Below are positions 46,123 through 55,359 of a stretch of 64,000 bases of DNA, one piece after another (positions within the stretch are counted from its first letter, which is position 1; the number at the start of each line of letters is the position of its first letter). The notes under the pieces were generated by a model. It worked only from the letters and a program-made list of their open reading frames with translations. It was not told the DNA's origin and ran no database searches. Position numbers and translations under genes: made by a program. Where the stretch lies: assembly GCF_027532185.1 (NCBI RefSeq), contig NZ_JAPZSV010000003.1, forward strand, positions 496,001 through 560,000, written 5' to 3'. Source of the stretch: Hylemonella sp. (GTDB taxonomy: Bacteria > Pseudomonadota > Gammaproteobacteria > Burkholderiales > Burkholderiaceae_C).

Positions 46123-46910
46123 GCCATCTTCTCCGGCTGCGAACGGGGACCAGAGCCCGATGTCGTCGCAGAGGCTGTAGCTCCGGACCGAGGTGCGTCC
46201 TGCATCGGGATCGGCCCCCCTGGGTGTCCGCTCTGGCGCACATCCTCCACGATCAACCCGTCGCGGAACACCAGGCGCCGGCGCGCCCAGGCCGCGATGT
46301 CAGCCTCATGCGTGACCAGCACCACCGTCATGCCGCGCGCATTGAGGTCGGTGAGCAGACGCATGATGTCGTCACTGGTCTTCGTATCCAGCGCGCCCGT
46401 GGGCTCGTCGGCCAGGATCAGTTGCGGCTGGTTCACGAGCGCGCGCGCAATGGCCACGCGCTGCTGTTGACCACCCGACAGTTCACTGGGCGTGTGCTGC
46501 CAGCGCTCGCCCAGGCCCACCGTCTGGAGGGCCTCCATGGCGCGCGCCTTGCGCTCGGCGGACTTCACGCCCGCGTAGACCATGGGCAGCTCCACGTTCT
46601 CCAGCGCGCTGGTGCGCGGCAGCAGGTTGAACTGCTGGAACACGAAGCCGATGCGCCGGTTGCGGATGGAGGCCAGCTGCTCCGGCTTCATCGCCTCCAC
46701 CGCCTCGCCCGCCAGGCGGTAATGGCCCGCGCTCGGCTGGTCCAGGCACCCCAGGATGTTCATCAACGTGGACTTGCCCGAGCCCGAGGCACCCATGATG
46801 GCCACGAAGTCGCCCTCGGCAATGTCCAGCGACACGCCGCGCAGCGCATGCACGGTGTTGTCGCCCATGGCGTAGGTCTTGACCAGGTCGCGCGCTTCGA
46901 TCAAAGCCAC
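46119..46910 (-). CDS. MacB-type ABC ATPase
   Basis: The 263-residue protein has Walker A GASGSGKST, Q-loop NRRIGFVFQQFNLLPR, signature LSGGQQQRVAIARALV, Walker B LILADEPTGALD, and the switch His in VLVTHEADIAA. It has an extra 35-residue C-terminal tail. It begins with GTG at 46910, and lies 16 bp after the membrane fusion protein gene. Its partner permease is separate, unlike the classical fused MacB. Confidence 0.95.
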
Positions 46911-46926
46911 GGGCAGACCCTCGGGT

Positions 46927-48519
46927 TCAGAACATCATGCGCGGCGCGCCACCGGGGCGCGGCGCCGAGGCCGCGTTGCCGCCCAGCACGCCCGTGATCA
47001 CCGACGCGCCCTCCTGCAGGTCCGCCGCTTCGGGCGAACCCGGCGCCACGATCAGCTCGGTCTGCGTGCCGTCGGTGATGCCCAGGCGCACGTTCAGCGC
47101 CTTGGGCCTGCCCAGGGCATCGGGCACGTAGATGCGCCCGCGCGTGATGGTGCGGCCGGCCTGCTCGGCCTGCATCTCGGCGTAGCGCTTCTTCTGCTCG
47201 GGGGTCAGCACCTCGGCGATGCGCGCGCGGATGTCAGCCGTGATGCGTTCGCGCGCCTTGGTGCGCTCGGCCTCGGGCAGCTCGCGCAGCTGCATGAAGC
47301 GGGGCCGTGCGCTGGCGTAGATGGCGTCCACCTTCTCGGTCTGCGCGGCGTCGAGCTGCAGCTCGCGCACCAGGCGGTTGCGGAATTCGGTCATGGGGTT
47401 GTTGCCGCCGGCCGCCGGGGCGGCCGCGGGCGGTGCGTCCTGGGGTGCCGGCGCAGCGGCAGCAGCGGGCTCCACGCCTGCGATGCGCACACGCAGCGCC
47501 GCATTGGGCACCTTGAGCACGTTGTCACGCTGGTCGGTGATCACGCGCACGTTGGCGGTCATGCCCGGCAGCAGGCGCCCGTCGGTGTTGGAGAAGGTCA
47601 CCACGGCCACATAGGTCACCACATTGGAGACATTGAGCGCGGCCTTGCGTACCTGGCTGATCTGGCCTTCAAAGGTGCGGCCCGGAAACGCGTCCACGGT
47701 AAAGCTGGCCTTCTGCCCGCTGCGGATGCGGCCCACATCGGCCTCGTCGATGCTGGCCTCCACCTGCATGTCGCGCAGATTGCGCGCAATGATGAAGAGC
47801 TCGGGCGCCTGCAGGCTGGCCGCCACCGTCTGGCCCTTCTCGATGGTGCGCTTGATCACGATGCCGCTGACCGGCGAGGTGATGCGCGTGCGCGCCAGGT
47901 CCACTCGCGCCTGTGCCAGCGCGGCCTCGCGCTGTGCCACGCTGGCCTGCGCGCTCTGCACCTGCGCCTGCGTCACGCCCAGCTGCGCCTCGGCCGCCTT
48001 CACGGATTCGGCACTGGTGTTGACCAGGGCGCTGGACTGGTCCGCCGTGCTCTGGGCGATGAAGCCCTTGTCCACCAGCATGAGGTTACGCTCGTGCGTA
48101 CGGCGCGCCTCGGCCAGATCGGTCTGCGCGCGCGAGACCTGGGCCTTGGCCGCCACCACATTGGCCAGCGCCGTCTGCACCACGGCGCGCGCGGCGTCCA
48201 CATCGGCCTGGGCCGAGCGCACGCGGTATTCAAACGTCTCCGGGTCGATCACGGCAATCAGCTGCCCGGCCTTGACCTCGGAGTTGAAGTCCACGTACAG
48301 ATCCTTGATCTGTCCCGAGACCTGGGTGCCCACCGTCACCTGGGTCACCGGGCTCACCGCGCCGCTGGCCGACACGGCCGACTGCAGCGGCCCGCGCTCG
48401 ACCTTGCCGGTGCGGTACTGCACGTCCGTGGCGCCGCCGCGCTGGCTCCACCACCAGCCCAGGGCCACGGCCAGCAGCACGGCGCCGGCGCCCGCCGCGA
48501 TGAGATAGCTCTTCTTCAT
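46927..48519 (-). CDS. MacA-like membrane fusion protein with a helical insertion
   Basis: The 530-residue protein has an N-terminal span (KKSYLIAAGAGAVLLAVALGWWW), the lipoyl/hairpin part with long coiled coils, and the periplasmic adaptor body (GIVIKRTIEKGQTVAASL). Between residues 345 and 375 there is an Ala/Pro linker, and residues about 376-455 form an extra helical stretch with LQLDAAQTEKVDAIY and LTPEQKKRYAEM, reminiscent of the Spy/CpxP LTxxQ family. MacA is usually about 370-390 residues. The start ATG 48519 is followed immediately by the membrane anchor. Confidence 0.92.
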   Translation of the reverse strand: MKKSYLIAAGAGAVLLAVALGWWWSQRGGATDVQYRTGKVERGPLQSAVSASGAVSPVTQVTVGTQVSGQIKDLYVDFNSEVKAGQLIAVIDPETFEYRVRSAQADVDAARAVVQTALANVVAAKAQVSRAQTDLAEARRTHERNLMLVDKGFIAQSTADQSSALVNTSAESVKAAEAQLGVTQAQVQSAQASVAQREAALAQARVDLARTRITSPVSGIVIKRTIEKGQTVAASLQAPELFIIARNLRDMQVEASIDEADVGRIRSGQKASFTVDAFPGRTFEGQISQVRKAALNVSNVVTYVAVVTFSNTDGRLLPGMTANVRVITDQRDNVLKVPNAALRVRIAGVEPAAAAAPAPQDAPPAAAPAAGGNNPMTEFRNRLVRELQLDAAQTEKVDAIYASARPRFMQLRELPEAERTKARERITADIRARIAEVLTPEQKKRYAEMQAEQAGRTITRGRIYVPDALGRPKALNVRLGITDGTQTELIVAPGSPEAADLQEGASVITGVLGGNAASAPRPGGAPRMMF

Positions 48520-48540
48520 GCCAAGGATTGTAGGAACACA

Positions 48541-48565
48541 AAAAACGGCGCTCTGTGAGCGCCGT
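48541..48565 (-). terminator. Rho-independent terminator after the His-rich protein gene
   Basis: ACGGCGCTC at 48545-48553 and GAGCGCCGT at 48557-48565 form a perfect 9-bp stem with a 3-base loop. On the minus strand the stem is followed by a T tract (the A run at 48541-48544). It ends the transcript of the gene at 48628-49050, and lies just upstream of the MacA-like gene. Confidence 0.8.
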
Positions 48566-48627
48566 GTAATGACCGTGTAAAGGCACACGGTCGGCTGCGG
48601 GGGAGGTCCGCAGCAGGGAACACTGTA

Positions 48628-49050
48628 TCAGCGTCGATTGCCCATGTGCAGATCATGGCGATCCCGTCCGCCGCCGCGATGGGCGTGGTGGTCGCGGTCA
48701 TGGCGGTCGTGCCCACGGCCATGGTGGCGGTCATGATGCCGGTCGTGGCCGTGGCCGTAAGCGTGGCCGTGGTGGTGGTGATGCTTCCAGTGCTTGTGGC
48801 CATGGCCCGAATGGACATGGTAGACCGGATAGGCGGGGGCATAGACCACCCGCGGCGGCACATAGACGCGCGGTGCGTGCACCAGCACGGGGCCATTGGA
48901 CACGCCGACATGGATGCCCGGCTGCGACATGGCGATGGACCAGAACACGTCCGTGCCTGCCTGGGCACTGCCGGCGCCCGCCAGGCCCAGCCCGGCCACC
49001 AGGGCCATGCCGGCCAGCAGGGATTTGGAAGTCTTCACTAGCTTCGTCAT
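48628..49050 (-). CDS. Exported His-rich protein
   Basis: The 140-residue protein has a signal peptide (SLLAGMALVAGLGLAGAGSAQA), a VVYAPAYPVYHVH segment, and a C-terminal half dominated by His, Gly, Asp and Arg (HKHWKHHHHHGHAYGHGHDR and similar). Such tails can bind Ni, Zn, Cu or Co. It is probably periplasmic or cell-surface. A perfect terminator follows. No metal resistance genes are adjacent. Confidence 0.8.
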   Translation of the reverse strand: MTKLVKTSKSLLAGMALVAGLGLAGAGSAQAGTDVFWSIAMSQPGIHVGVSNGPVLVHAPRVYVPPRVVYAPAYPVYHVHSGHGHKHWKHHHHHGHAYGHGHDRHHDRHHGRGHDRHDRDHHAHRGGGRDRHDLHMGNRR

Positions 49051-49172
49051 GAGAGGTCTCCTTAAAGAGCCGCCAAAGGGCCGCCCTGTCCCTACAACGC
49101 AGCTGACCCCCAGCTGACCGCAAAGCGCCCGTGAAGCCCGTAAGCAGATGTAACCGAGGCGGGACGCGCTCT

Positions 49173-50270
49173 TTAAAAGGCGTCCCGTGGCCGCAGGCCC
49201 GCGGGCAACCAGGCGCCCAGCCGCGCCTCGATGGCTTTTTCATGCCGCTGCCACCAGATCCCCAGGGCAATCACGGCCAGCCCCAGGAGAGTGAGCGCAA
49301 ACGGAAACATCAGGCTGTCGCGGAACACCCGGTAGGACAGATAGCCCAGATAGCCCGCCACCCCCAGGGCCCCGAAGACCGTGAACACCCGCCGGCCGAT
49401 GGCCGCGCCCAGGAACACCAGGCCCACATTGATCAGCGCATAGACCGCCTTGCCCCACTCCGTGCCCGAATCCTGCAGGCTCAGACCGCCCCAGAACATG
49501 ATCGCGCCGAAGATGTAGAGCCAGAAGGCAAAGTCCTGCCGCCACTCACCGCTGGCCCGGCGGCTGCGCACGTCCACCCACATCGCGATCAGGCAGGTGG
49601 CGAGGCCGAAGACCAGGGACAGGTCGCGCATGAACTTGTACTCGAAGCCGGCGTGCTGCATCAGCGCATGGGCCACGTCCATCCACAGGTACCAGAGCGT
49701 CACCGCGATGGGCATCACCATGAAAGGCAGACGGTAGCGCCACAGCATCACCACGCCCGCGGCCAGCGTGGCGAACTCCAGCGTGAGCCAGCGCCAGTCG
49801 ATCTGCGTGTGATAGGCCCGGTAGCTGCTGGGCCCGCCGGGCGGCCACAGGCCCAGGCCGCTCTGCAGCGCCCACACCGCCAGCGGCACCAGGCACACGG
49901 CCAGCGTGGCCAGCAGGCCCGCGGGCGTGCGCAGGCCACGGCCCTTGAGGTGGTCCGCCACCAGCAGCGCGCCCACGAGGTAGCCCAGGGCGATGGCCAG
50001 CAAGCCCCAGTCGCCAAACTGGCTCCAGCCCAGGGTCATGAACAGCGTCATGGCGCCGATGGCCACCAGCCCGCCAAAGTAATAGAGCACGTTGGTGAAG
50101 CCAAAGCGCGGCCCGGCCAGATCGGCCGGCGCCGGGGACTGCAGCTGCTCCTGCTGGGTCCAGCGCGCCCAGAGCAGCTTGGCCTGGGTGTTGGTGATCA
50201 GGCCGTCACGGGCGGCGGCGCTCAGCTCGGCGGCCGTCAGGGTGATGCGTTCGTTGCGGACCAGACTCAT
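49173..50270 (-). CDS. DUF2157 membrane protein
   Basis: The 365-residue protein has a soluble N-terminus of about 60 residues (LTAAELSAAARDGLITNTQAKLLWARW, DUF2157-like) and then about ten membrane segments. Function of the family is unknown. The ATG at 50270 with the GCAGGT region upstream fits the family's start. It diverges from glnS. Confidence 0.85.
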   Translation of the reverse strand: MSLVRNERITLTAAELSAAARDGLITNTQAKLLWARWTQQEQLQSPAPADLAGPRFGFTNVLYYFGGLVAIGAMTLFMTLGWSQFGDWGLLAIALGYLVGALLVADHLKGRGLRTPAGLLATLAVCLVPLAVWALQSGLGLWPPGGPSSYRAYHTQIDWRWLTLEFATLAAGVVMLWRYRLPFMVMPIAVTLWYLWMDVAHALMQHAGFEYKFMRDLSLVFGLATCLIAMWVDVRSRRASGEWRQDFAFWLYIFGAIMFWGGLSLQDSGTEWGKAVYALINVGLVFLGAAIGRRVFTVFGALGVAGYLGYLSYRVFRDSLMFPFALTLLGLAVIALGIWWQRHEKAIEARLGAWLPAGLRPRDAF

Positions 50271-50350
50271 GGCAGGCACCTGTTCTAGCTCTTGGGGCAC
50301 CCATGGTAGCAAGCCCTTTTGGCCTGCGGTCGGGCGCGCAGACCGGCATC

Positions 50351-50356
50351 TAAAAT
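50351..50356 (+). promoter_or_regulatory. Candidate -10 element of glnS, almost at the start codon
   Basis: TAAAAT ends only 6 bases before the glnS ATG at 50363. If used, transcription would begin at or near the start codon, giving a leaderless or near-leaderless mRNA. No convincing -35 is visible. Similar elements precede the genes at 61201, 62571 and 63876. Confidence 0.4.
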
Positions 50357-50362
50357 GAGTCC

Positions 50363-52447
50363 ATGAGCAAGCCCAGCACCCCTGATAACAAAGAAGCCCC
50401 CAAGGCCAGCAACTTCCTGCGCCAGATCATCGAGCACGACCTCGCCGCCGGCACCTACAGCGGCCGTACCTGGGGCCACAAGCCCGGCACCGCCACCGAA
50501 CACGCCCAGGCCCCGGGCGCCGGCCCCGACCCGGCCCGCATCCGCACCCGCTTCCCCCCCGAGCCCAATGGCTACCTGCACGTGGGCCACGCCAAGAGCA
50601 TCTGCCTGAACTTCGGCCTGGCGCGCGACTACGGCGGCGTCTGCCACATGCGCTTTGACGACACCAACCCCGAGAAGGAAGAGCAGGAGTACGTGGACTC
50701 CATCACCGACGCCGTGAAATGGCTCGGCTTCAGCTGGGACGCGCACGGCGACAGCCACCTGTACTACGCCAGCAACTACTTCGACTTCATGTACCGCGCC
50801 GCCGAGTACCTGATCGAGACCGGCCACGCCTATGTGGACGAGCAGACGCCGGACGAGATGCGCGCCAACCGCGGCGACTTCACCACGCCCGGCAAGGACA
50901 GCCCCTACCGCACGCGCACACCCGCCGAGAACCTGGCGAGGTTTCGTGAGATGCGCGACGGCAAGCTGGCCGACGGCGCCGCCGTACTGCGCGCCAAGAT
51001 CAGCATGGCCAGCCCCAACATCAACCTGCGCGACCCGGCCATCTACCGTATCCGCCGCGCCACGCATCACAACACGGGCGACACCTGGTGCATCTACCCC
51101 ATGTACACCTTTGCCCATCCCATCGAGGACGCACTGGAGTACATCACCCACAGCATCTGCACGCTGGAGTTTGAAGACCAGCGGCCGTTCTACGACTGGG
51201 CGCTCGAGCGCATCGTGCCCATCCTGCGTACGCCGCAGTTTGAACAGGCCAAGCAGCTGATCGACAAGATCGAAGGCCAGGGCCTGGAAGCGCAGAAAGA
51301 ATTTGCGCTGCACTGCTTCAACCGCGCCGACAAGCTGTTTGCGAGTGAAGCCGAGGGCAAGATGCGCGCCCTGTTCGCCAAGTGGGAACACGACCGTAGC
51401 GCCGTGCTGCAAGACCTGCCCGCCTTCCTCGCCCTGCTGAAGAAGGAAACCGCGCAGTTCACCCCCCTGCTGGCCCACGCCCTGGACGGCCAGCGCCCCA
51501 ACGTTTTCCTGCTGCCGCACCAGCACGAGTTCGCGCGCCTCAACCTCACCTATGTGATCACCAGCAAGCGCAAGCTGGCCCAGCTGGTGAACGAAGGCCA
51601 TGTGAGCGGCTGGGACGACCCGCGCATGCCCACCATCGTCGGCCTGCGCCGCCGCGGCTACACGCCGCAGAGCATCCAGCTCTTTGCCGAGCGCATCGGC
51701 GTGACCAAGGACTACTCCTGGATCGACTACGGCACGCTGGACGGCTGCCTGCGCGAGGACCTGGAAAACCGCGCCCACCGCGGCATGGCCGTGCTGGACC
51801 CGGTGAAACTGGTGCTCACCAACTGGGCCGAAGCCTTTGGCAGCGACAGCTACACCGAAGTCTGCACCCAGCCCGCCCGGCCCCATGTGGCGGAGGGCCA
51901 GCCCACCCCGCCCGCGCGCCAGTTCCTCATCGGCCGCGAGGTCTGGATCGAACGCGAGGACTTCGAGGAAGTGCCGCCCAAGGGCTACAAACGTTTGTTC
52001 CCCGGCAATGTGGTGCGCCTCAAGGGTGGCTACGTGATCGAGTGCACGGGCTGCGCGCGTGATGCGAATGGCCAGGTGACCGAAGTGCACGCCAAGGTCA
52101 TCCCCGGCACCAAGAGCGGCACCCCCGGCGCCGACAGCGTCAAGGCCAAGGCCGCCATCACCTGGGTGGCCGTCGCCGACGGCGTGGCCGCCGAAGTGCG
52201 CCTGTACGACCGCCTGTTCACCGACCCGCAGCCCGACGCGGGTGGCAAGGAATTCCTGGCCAGCCTGAACCCGGACAGCCTCAAGACCGTCACCGCCTAT
52301 GTGGAGCCCTCACTGGCTCAGGCCGAGGCAGACGACAAGTTCCAGTTCGAGCGGCATGGGTACTTTGTGGCGGACCGCAAGGACCACACCAAGGGTAAGC
52401 CCGTCTTCAACCGTGTCACCGGTTTGAAGGATAGTTGGGGGAAGTGA
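50363..52447 (+). CDS. glnS: Glutaminyl-tRNA synthetase with a catalytic-domain insertion
   Basis: The 694-residue class I synthetase has the HIGH-type motif PPEPNGYLHVGHAKS (73-76 HVGH), the KMSKS-type motif VITSKRKL near 398, and the C-terminal anticodon-binding beta-barrel (GYVIECTGCARDANG). It charges tRNA-Gln with glutamine. E. coli GlnRS has 554 residues; part of the excess is an insertion at about 286-380, between YDWALERIVPI and LLPHQHEFARLNL, rich in helices (FEQAKQLIDKIEGQGLEAQ, DLPAFLALLKKE). Short spacing to a -10 element suggests a leaderless transcript. Confidence 0.95.
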   Translation: MSKPSTPDNKEAPKASNFLRQIIEHDLAAGTYSGRTWGHKPGTATEHAQAPGAGPDPARIRTRFPPEPNGYLHVGHAKSICLNFGLARDYGGVCHMRFDDTNPEKEEQEYVDSITDAVKWLGFSWDAHGDSHLYYASNYFDFMYRAAEYLIETGHAYVDEQTPDEMRANRGDFTTPGKDSPYRTRTPAENLARFREMRDGKLADGAAVLRAKISMASPNINLRDPAIYRIRRATHHNTGDTWCIYPMYTFAHPIEDALEYITHSICTLEFEDQRPFYDWALERIVPILRTPQFEQAKQLIDKIEGQGLEAQKEFALHCFNRADKLFASEAEGKMRALFAKWEHDRSAVLQDLPAFLALLKKETAQFTPLLAHALDGQRPNVFLLPHQHEFARLNLTYVITSKRKLAQLVNEGHVSGWDDPRMPTIVGLRRRGYTPQSIQLFAERIGVTKDYSWIDYGTLDGCLREDLENRAHRGMAVLDPVKLVLTNWAEAFGSDSYTEVCTQPARPHVAEGQPTPPARQFLIGREVWIEREDFEEVPPKGYKRLFPGNVVRLKGGYVIECTGCARDANGQVTEVHAKVIPGTKSGTPGADSVKAKAAITWVAVADGVAAEVRLYDRLFTDPQPDAGGKEFLASLNPDSLKTVTAYVEPSLAQAEADDKFQFERHGYFVADRKDHTKGKPVFNRVTGLKDSWGK

Positions 52448-52468
52448 TCAAGAAAAAGGGAGGCATAT

Positions 52469-53209
52469 ATGAGGTTCGGCGACAGACAAATCACAAGCAT
52501 TAGTGATCTTCTTGCCCAGTTGACTATAGACCGTCAACAAACAAACGACAGCCCGATGTGGTTTAGAGGGCAGACCAATGCAGCGTGGAACTTGCAGCCC
52601 AAAGTGCTACGCGGGCCCAACCGCCCTGAATGGGACATCATCGGACGGTTTCAGCAAAATGCGACGCTACTAGTCGAACGTAATCCGACAAGCGATTTTG
52701 ACTGGCTTTTTTTGATCCAGCACTATGGCGGCCCCACCAGATTACTAGATTGGAGCGAATCTCCACTCATAGCACTGTGGTTTGCGATTCACGACGACAA
52801 CACCGAAGACCAGCCAGCGGCCGTCTGGTGCCTACTACCAACAGTTTTAAACCAATACGCAAATTTTCGGGCTGAATTTGACGGCTCAATACCTTCGTTT
52901 GCGGACTCAACTCTGAACTCATACAGCCCTACCTCTCTGCAACAAGAAAAGCGATCGCATCTGATTCCTATGGCAGCTATTGCCTCTCGGAATAACCGCC
53001 GCATACAGGCACAGCAAGGCGTATTTACCATCAGTCATCGCGCCGAAGGAAGCGTTGACAATTTGCCGCAAAACTATCAATCGGATCATGTTTGGCGATA
53101 CGTAATCCCAGCAGATGCAAAGACAACTTTCAAAAGCCAGCTTAAGTCTCTAGGATTTTCAAAATTTCAGCTCTTCCCTGAGCTACCTCATGCATTGGAT
53201 GGAGTCTAA
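52469..53209 (+). CDS. FRG-domain protein of a low-GC two-gene module
   Basis: The 246-residue protein shows the FRG signature: PMWFRGQTNAAWNL near 29-43, LIQHYGGPTRLLDWSESPLIALWF near 82-105, and KFQLFPELP at the end. FRG domains occur in phage-defence and toxin-like proteins; the catalytic role is not settled. A GGGAGG ribosome site precedes the ATG. G+C is near 47%, far below glnS upstream. The next gene starts 2 bp after its stop. Confidence 0.85.
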   Translation: MRFGDRQITSISDLLAQLTIDRQQTNDSPMWFRGQTNAAWNLQPKVLRGPNRPEWDIIGRFQQNATLLVERNPTSDFDWLFLIQHYGGPTRLLDWSESPLIALWFAIHDDNTEDQPAAVWCLLPTVLNQYANFRAEFDGSIPSFADSTLNSYSPTSLQQEKRSHLIPMAAIASRNNRRIQAQQGVFTISHRAEGSVDNLPQNYQSDHVWRYVIPADAKTTFKSQLKSLGFSKFQLFPELPHALDGV

Positions 53210-53211
53210 AA

Positions 53212-54318
53212 ATGGCAACCATTCGCACCTATCCGATGACCAGCAGCGCAATTTTGCGACTGAATTTTCTTAAAAACCGCATTCAAAAAGATCCCACTTA
53301 CCAGAGGAATGGTGATGTCTGGACTCTGGAAAAAAAACAGCTCCTTATTGACTCAATTCTGAATGACTACGATATTCCAAAGCTCTACTTTCATGTGCTG
53401 ACTGGCAGCTCCTCGACCTCTGGCGAACGTAGCTTTGACTACGCAATCATCGATGGTAGGCAGCGATTAGAGGCAATCTGGGGATTCATGAACGATGAGT
53501 GGAGTCTGGCTGATGACTTTGAATACCTAGCAGATCCCAACGTGCAGGCTGCTGGGTTGCGCTATAGCGATCTCGCTCGAAAGTATCCAGAACTCAAGGT
53601 CTTTTTTGACTCATTCAACTTACCTATAACAGTTGTAGAAACAGATGATCTTGATTTGATCGAGGACATGTTCAGCCGACTCAACGAGGCTGTGCCGCTC
53701 AATGCTGCAGAGAAGAGAAACTCACTCGGCGGACCGATGGTTGGTACCATACGTAACGTTTCGGAACATGATTTCTTCGTTCGCTGCATTCGACTGGGCA
53801 ATCGAAGATTTCAACATCGAGAAATTGCAGCCAGGCTATTGTTTATTGAATACGCCTTCATAAAGTATGGGCGCATACTTGACACAAAAAAACCATACCT
53901 CGATTCGATGGTGAAGAGTTTCCGGGACGACGAGGAAATCACCATGGACAGCGTCACCGGTCCAGCAATCATGACTCTTGATGGTCTTGCTGGTATTTTT
54001 CATACAAGGGATGAGTTACTTAATACACAAGCAACTATCCCAATTTTTTATCTATGCGCTCAAAGTGCAATTCAAGCCGGCTCGCTTAATCTCCTAGCGC
54101 GTGAACGGATAATTGAATTTAACAAACTACTGGACGAGAACCGTGTAAAGGCTGCCTCAGACCTTGCTGGAGCCAACTATCGCTTACTTGAATATGAGCG
54201 AATGACGCAGCAGGGAACGAATGACTCGGCGTCAATCAGAGAGCGCACCGCAATTCTTTGCGAGTTCCTCGGAATTCAGCCGAGCGAAAAAATTGCCAAC
54301 TCTGAGCGATCGCATTAA
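53212..54318 (+). CDS. DUF262-family protein
   Basis: The 368-residue protein has the DUF262 N-terminal features KDPTYQRNGDVWTLEKKQLL near 27-48 and YAIIDGRQRLEAIWGF near 77-92, and a helical C-terminus. The DGRQR block corresponds to the DGQQR motif of GmrS/ParB-like nucleotide-dependent proteins. With the FRG gene it looks like an imported defence or toxin module. Low G+C supports horizontal transfer. Activity is not shown. Confidence 0.85.
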   Translation: MATIRTYPMTSSAILRLNFLKNRIQKDPTYQRNGDVWTLEKKQLLIDSILNDYDIPKLYFHVLTGSSSTSGERSFDYAIIDGRQRLEAIWGFMNDEWSLADDFEYLADPNVQAAGLRYSDLARKYPELKVFFDSFNLPITVVETDDLDLIEDMFSRLNEAVPLNAAEKRNSLGGPMVGTIRNVSEHDFFVRCIRLGNRRFQHREIAARLLFIEYAFIKYGRILDTKKPYLDSMVKSFRDDEEITMDSVTGPAIMTLDGLAGIFHTRDELLNTQATIPIFYLCAQSAIQAGSLNLLARERIIEFNKLLDENRVKAASDLAGANYRLLEYERMTQQGTNDSASIRERTAILCEFLGIQPSEKIANSERSH

Positions 54319-54336
54319 GCATACAAATGAGTTTGA

Positions 54337-54618
54337 ATGAAGGCCACCTGGAACAACACCGTCATCGCCGAGAGTGACGACACCGTGCTGGTAGAAGGCA
54401 ACCACTACTTCCCCGAGCACACACTCAAGCGCGAGTACGTCACCTTCAGCAACCATAAGACCACCTGCCCCTGGAAGGGCGAGGCGCATTACTACAGCCT
54501 GCTGGTCAACGGCGACATGCTGCCCGACGCCGTCTGGTACTACCCCGAGCCCCGGGCCGACGCCCACCTCATCCAGGGCCGCGTGGCCTTCTGGAAGGGC
54601 GTAAAGATCGAGGAATGA
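54337..54618 (+). CDS. DUF427 family protein
   Basis: The 93-residue protein is a compact DUF427 domain: WNNTVIAESDDTVLVEGNHYFP, SNHKTTCPWKGEAHYYSLLV, and DAVWYYPEPRADAHLIQGRVAFWKG. The function is unknown, although the conserved CPWKGxAxYY block suggests a small-molecule binding fold. It overlaps the HAD gene by ATGA. The change back to high G+C at this point marks the right edge of the FRG/DUF262 insertion. Confidence 0.9.
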   Translation: MKATWNNTVIAESDDTVLVEGNHYFPEHTLKREYVTFSNHKTTCPWKGEAHYYSLLVNGDMLPDAVWYYPEPRADAHLIQGRVAFWKGVKIEE

Positions 54619-55319
54619 GCGTCGTGACCGCGCCGCAGGTGCTGGCCTTCGACATCTTCGGCACCGTCGTGGACTGGCACGGCAGCATTGCGCGCGAGGT
54701 GCAGGCCCTGCGGCCAGGTGTGGACGGCGCGGCCTTTGCGCGCGCCTGGCGCGCGGGCTACCGGCCGGCGATGGCGCGCGTGATGAGCGGGGAGCTGGGC
54801 TGGACGCTGATCGACGACCTGCACCGCATGATCCTGGACGAGATCCTGCCGCGCTTCGGCCTGCAGGACATGGGCGAGGACGAGCGGCGTCATCTCAACA
54901 AAGCCTGGCACCGGCTGGCTCCCTGGCCCGACACGGTGGCCGGCCTCACCCGCCTCAAGACCCGGTTCACGATCTGCACGCTGTCCAACGGCAACATCGG
55001 ACTGCTCACCAACATGGCCAAGCGCGCGGGGCTGCCCTGGGACTGCATTCTCTCGGCGGAGGTGTTCCGCGCCTACAAGCCGGACCCGGCCACCTACCTG
55101 GGCGTGGCGCGCGTCTTCGACGTGCCGCCCGCGCAGGTGATGCTGGTGGCCACCCACCAGGACGATCTGGCCGCGGCGCGCGCCTGCGGCCTGCAGACGG
55201 CCTACATCGAGCGCCCGCTGGAGCACGGCGGCGGCCACGGCAAGGACGACACGCCCGAGCCCGCCAATACCCTGCACGCACGCGACCTGCTGCACCTGGC
55301 TGAGCAGCTGGGCTGCTGA
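54615..55319 (+). CDS. HAD-family haloacid dehalogenase type II
   Basis: The 234-residue protein has the nucleophile Asp13 in LAFDIFGTVVDW, a helical cap, the Ser/Thr motif LCTLSNGNIGLL, and AEVFRAYKPDPATYL plus VATHQDDLAAARACGL, the type II dehalogenase pattern. It would remove halide from 2-haloacids or act as a phosphatase-like hydrolase. Start overlaps DUF427 stop. The Lys and Asp needed are present. Confidence 0.92.
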   Translation: MSVVTAPQVLAFDIFGTVVDWHGSIAREVQALRPGVDGAAFARAWRAGYRPAMARVMSGELGWTLIDDLHRMILDEILPRFGLQDMGEDERRHLNKAWHRLAPWPDTVAGLTRLKTRFTICTLSNGNIGLLTNMAKRAGLPWDCILSAEVFRAYKPDPATYLGVARVFDVPPAQVMLVATHQDDLAAARACGLQTAYIERPLEHGGGHGKDDTPEPANTLHARDLLHLAEQLGC

Positions 55320-55359
55320 ATCCAGGCGGAGTCATCAGATTGAGGAAAGGACGGACCGC

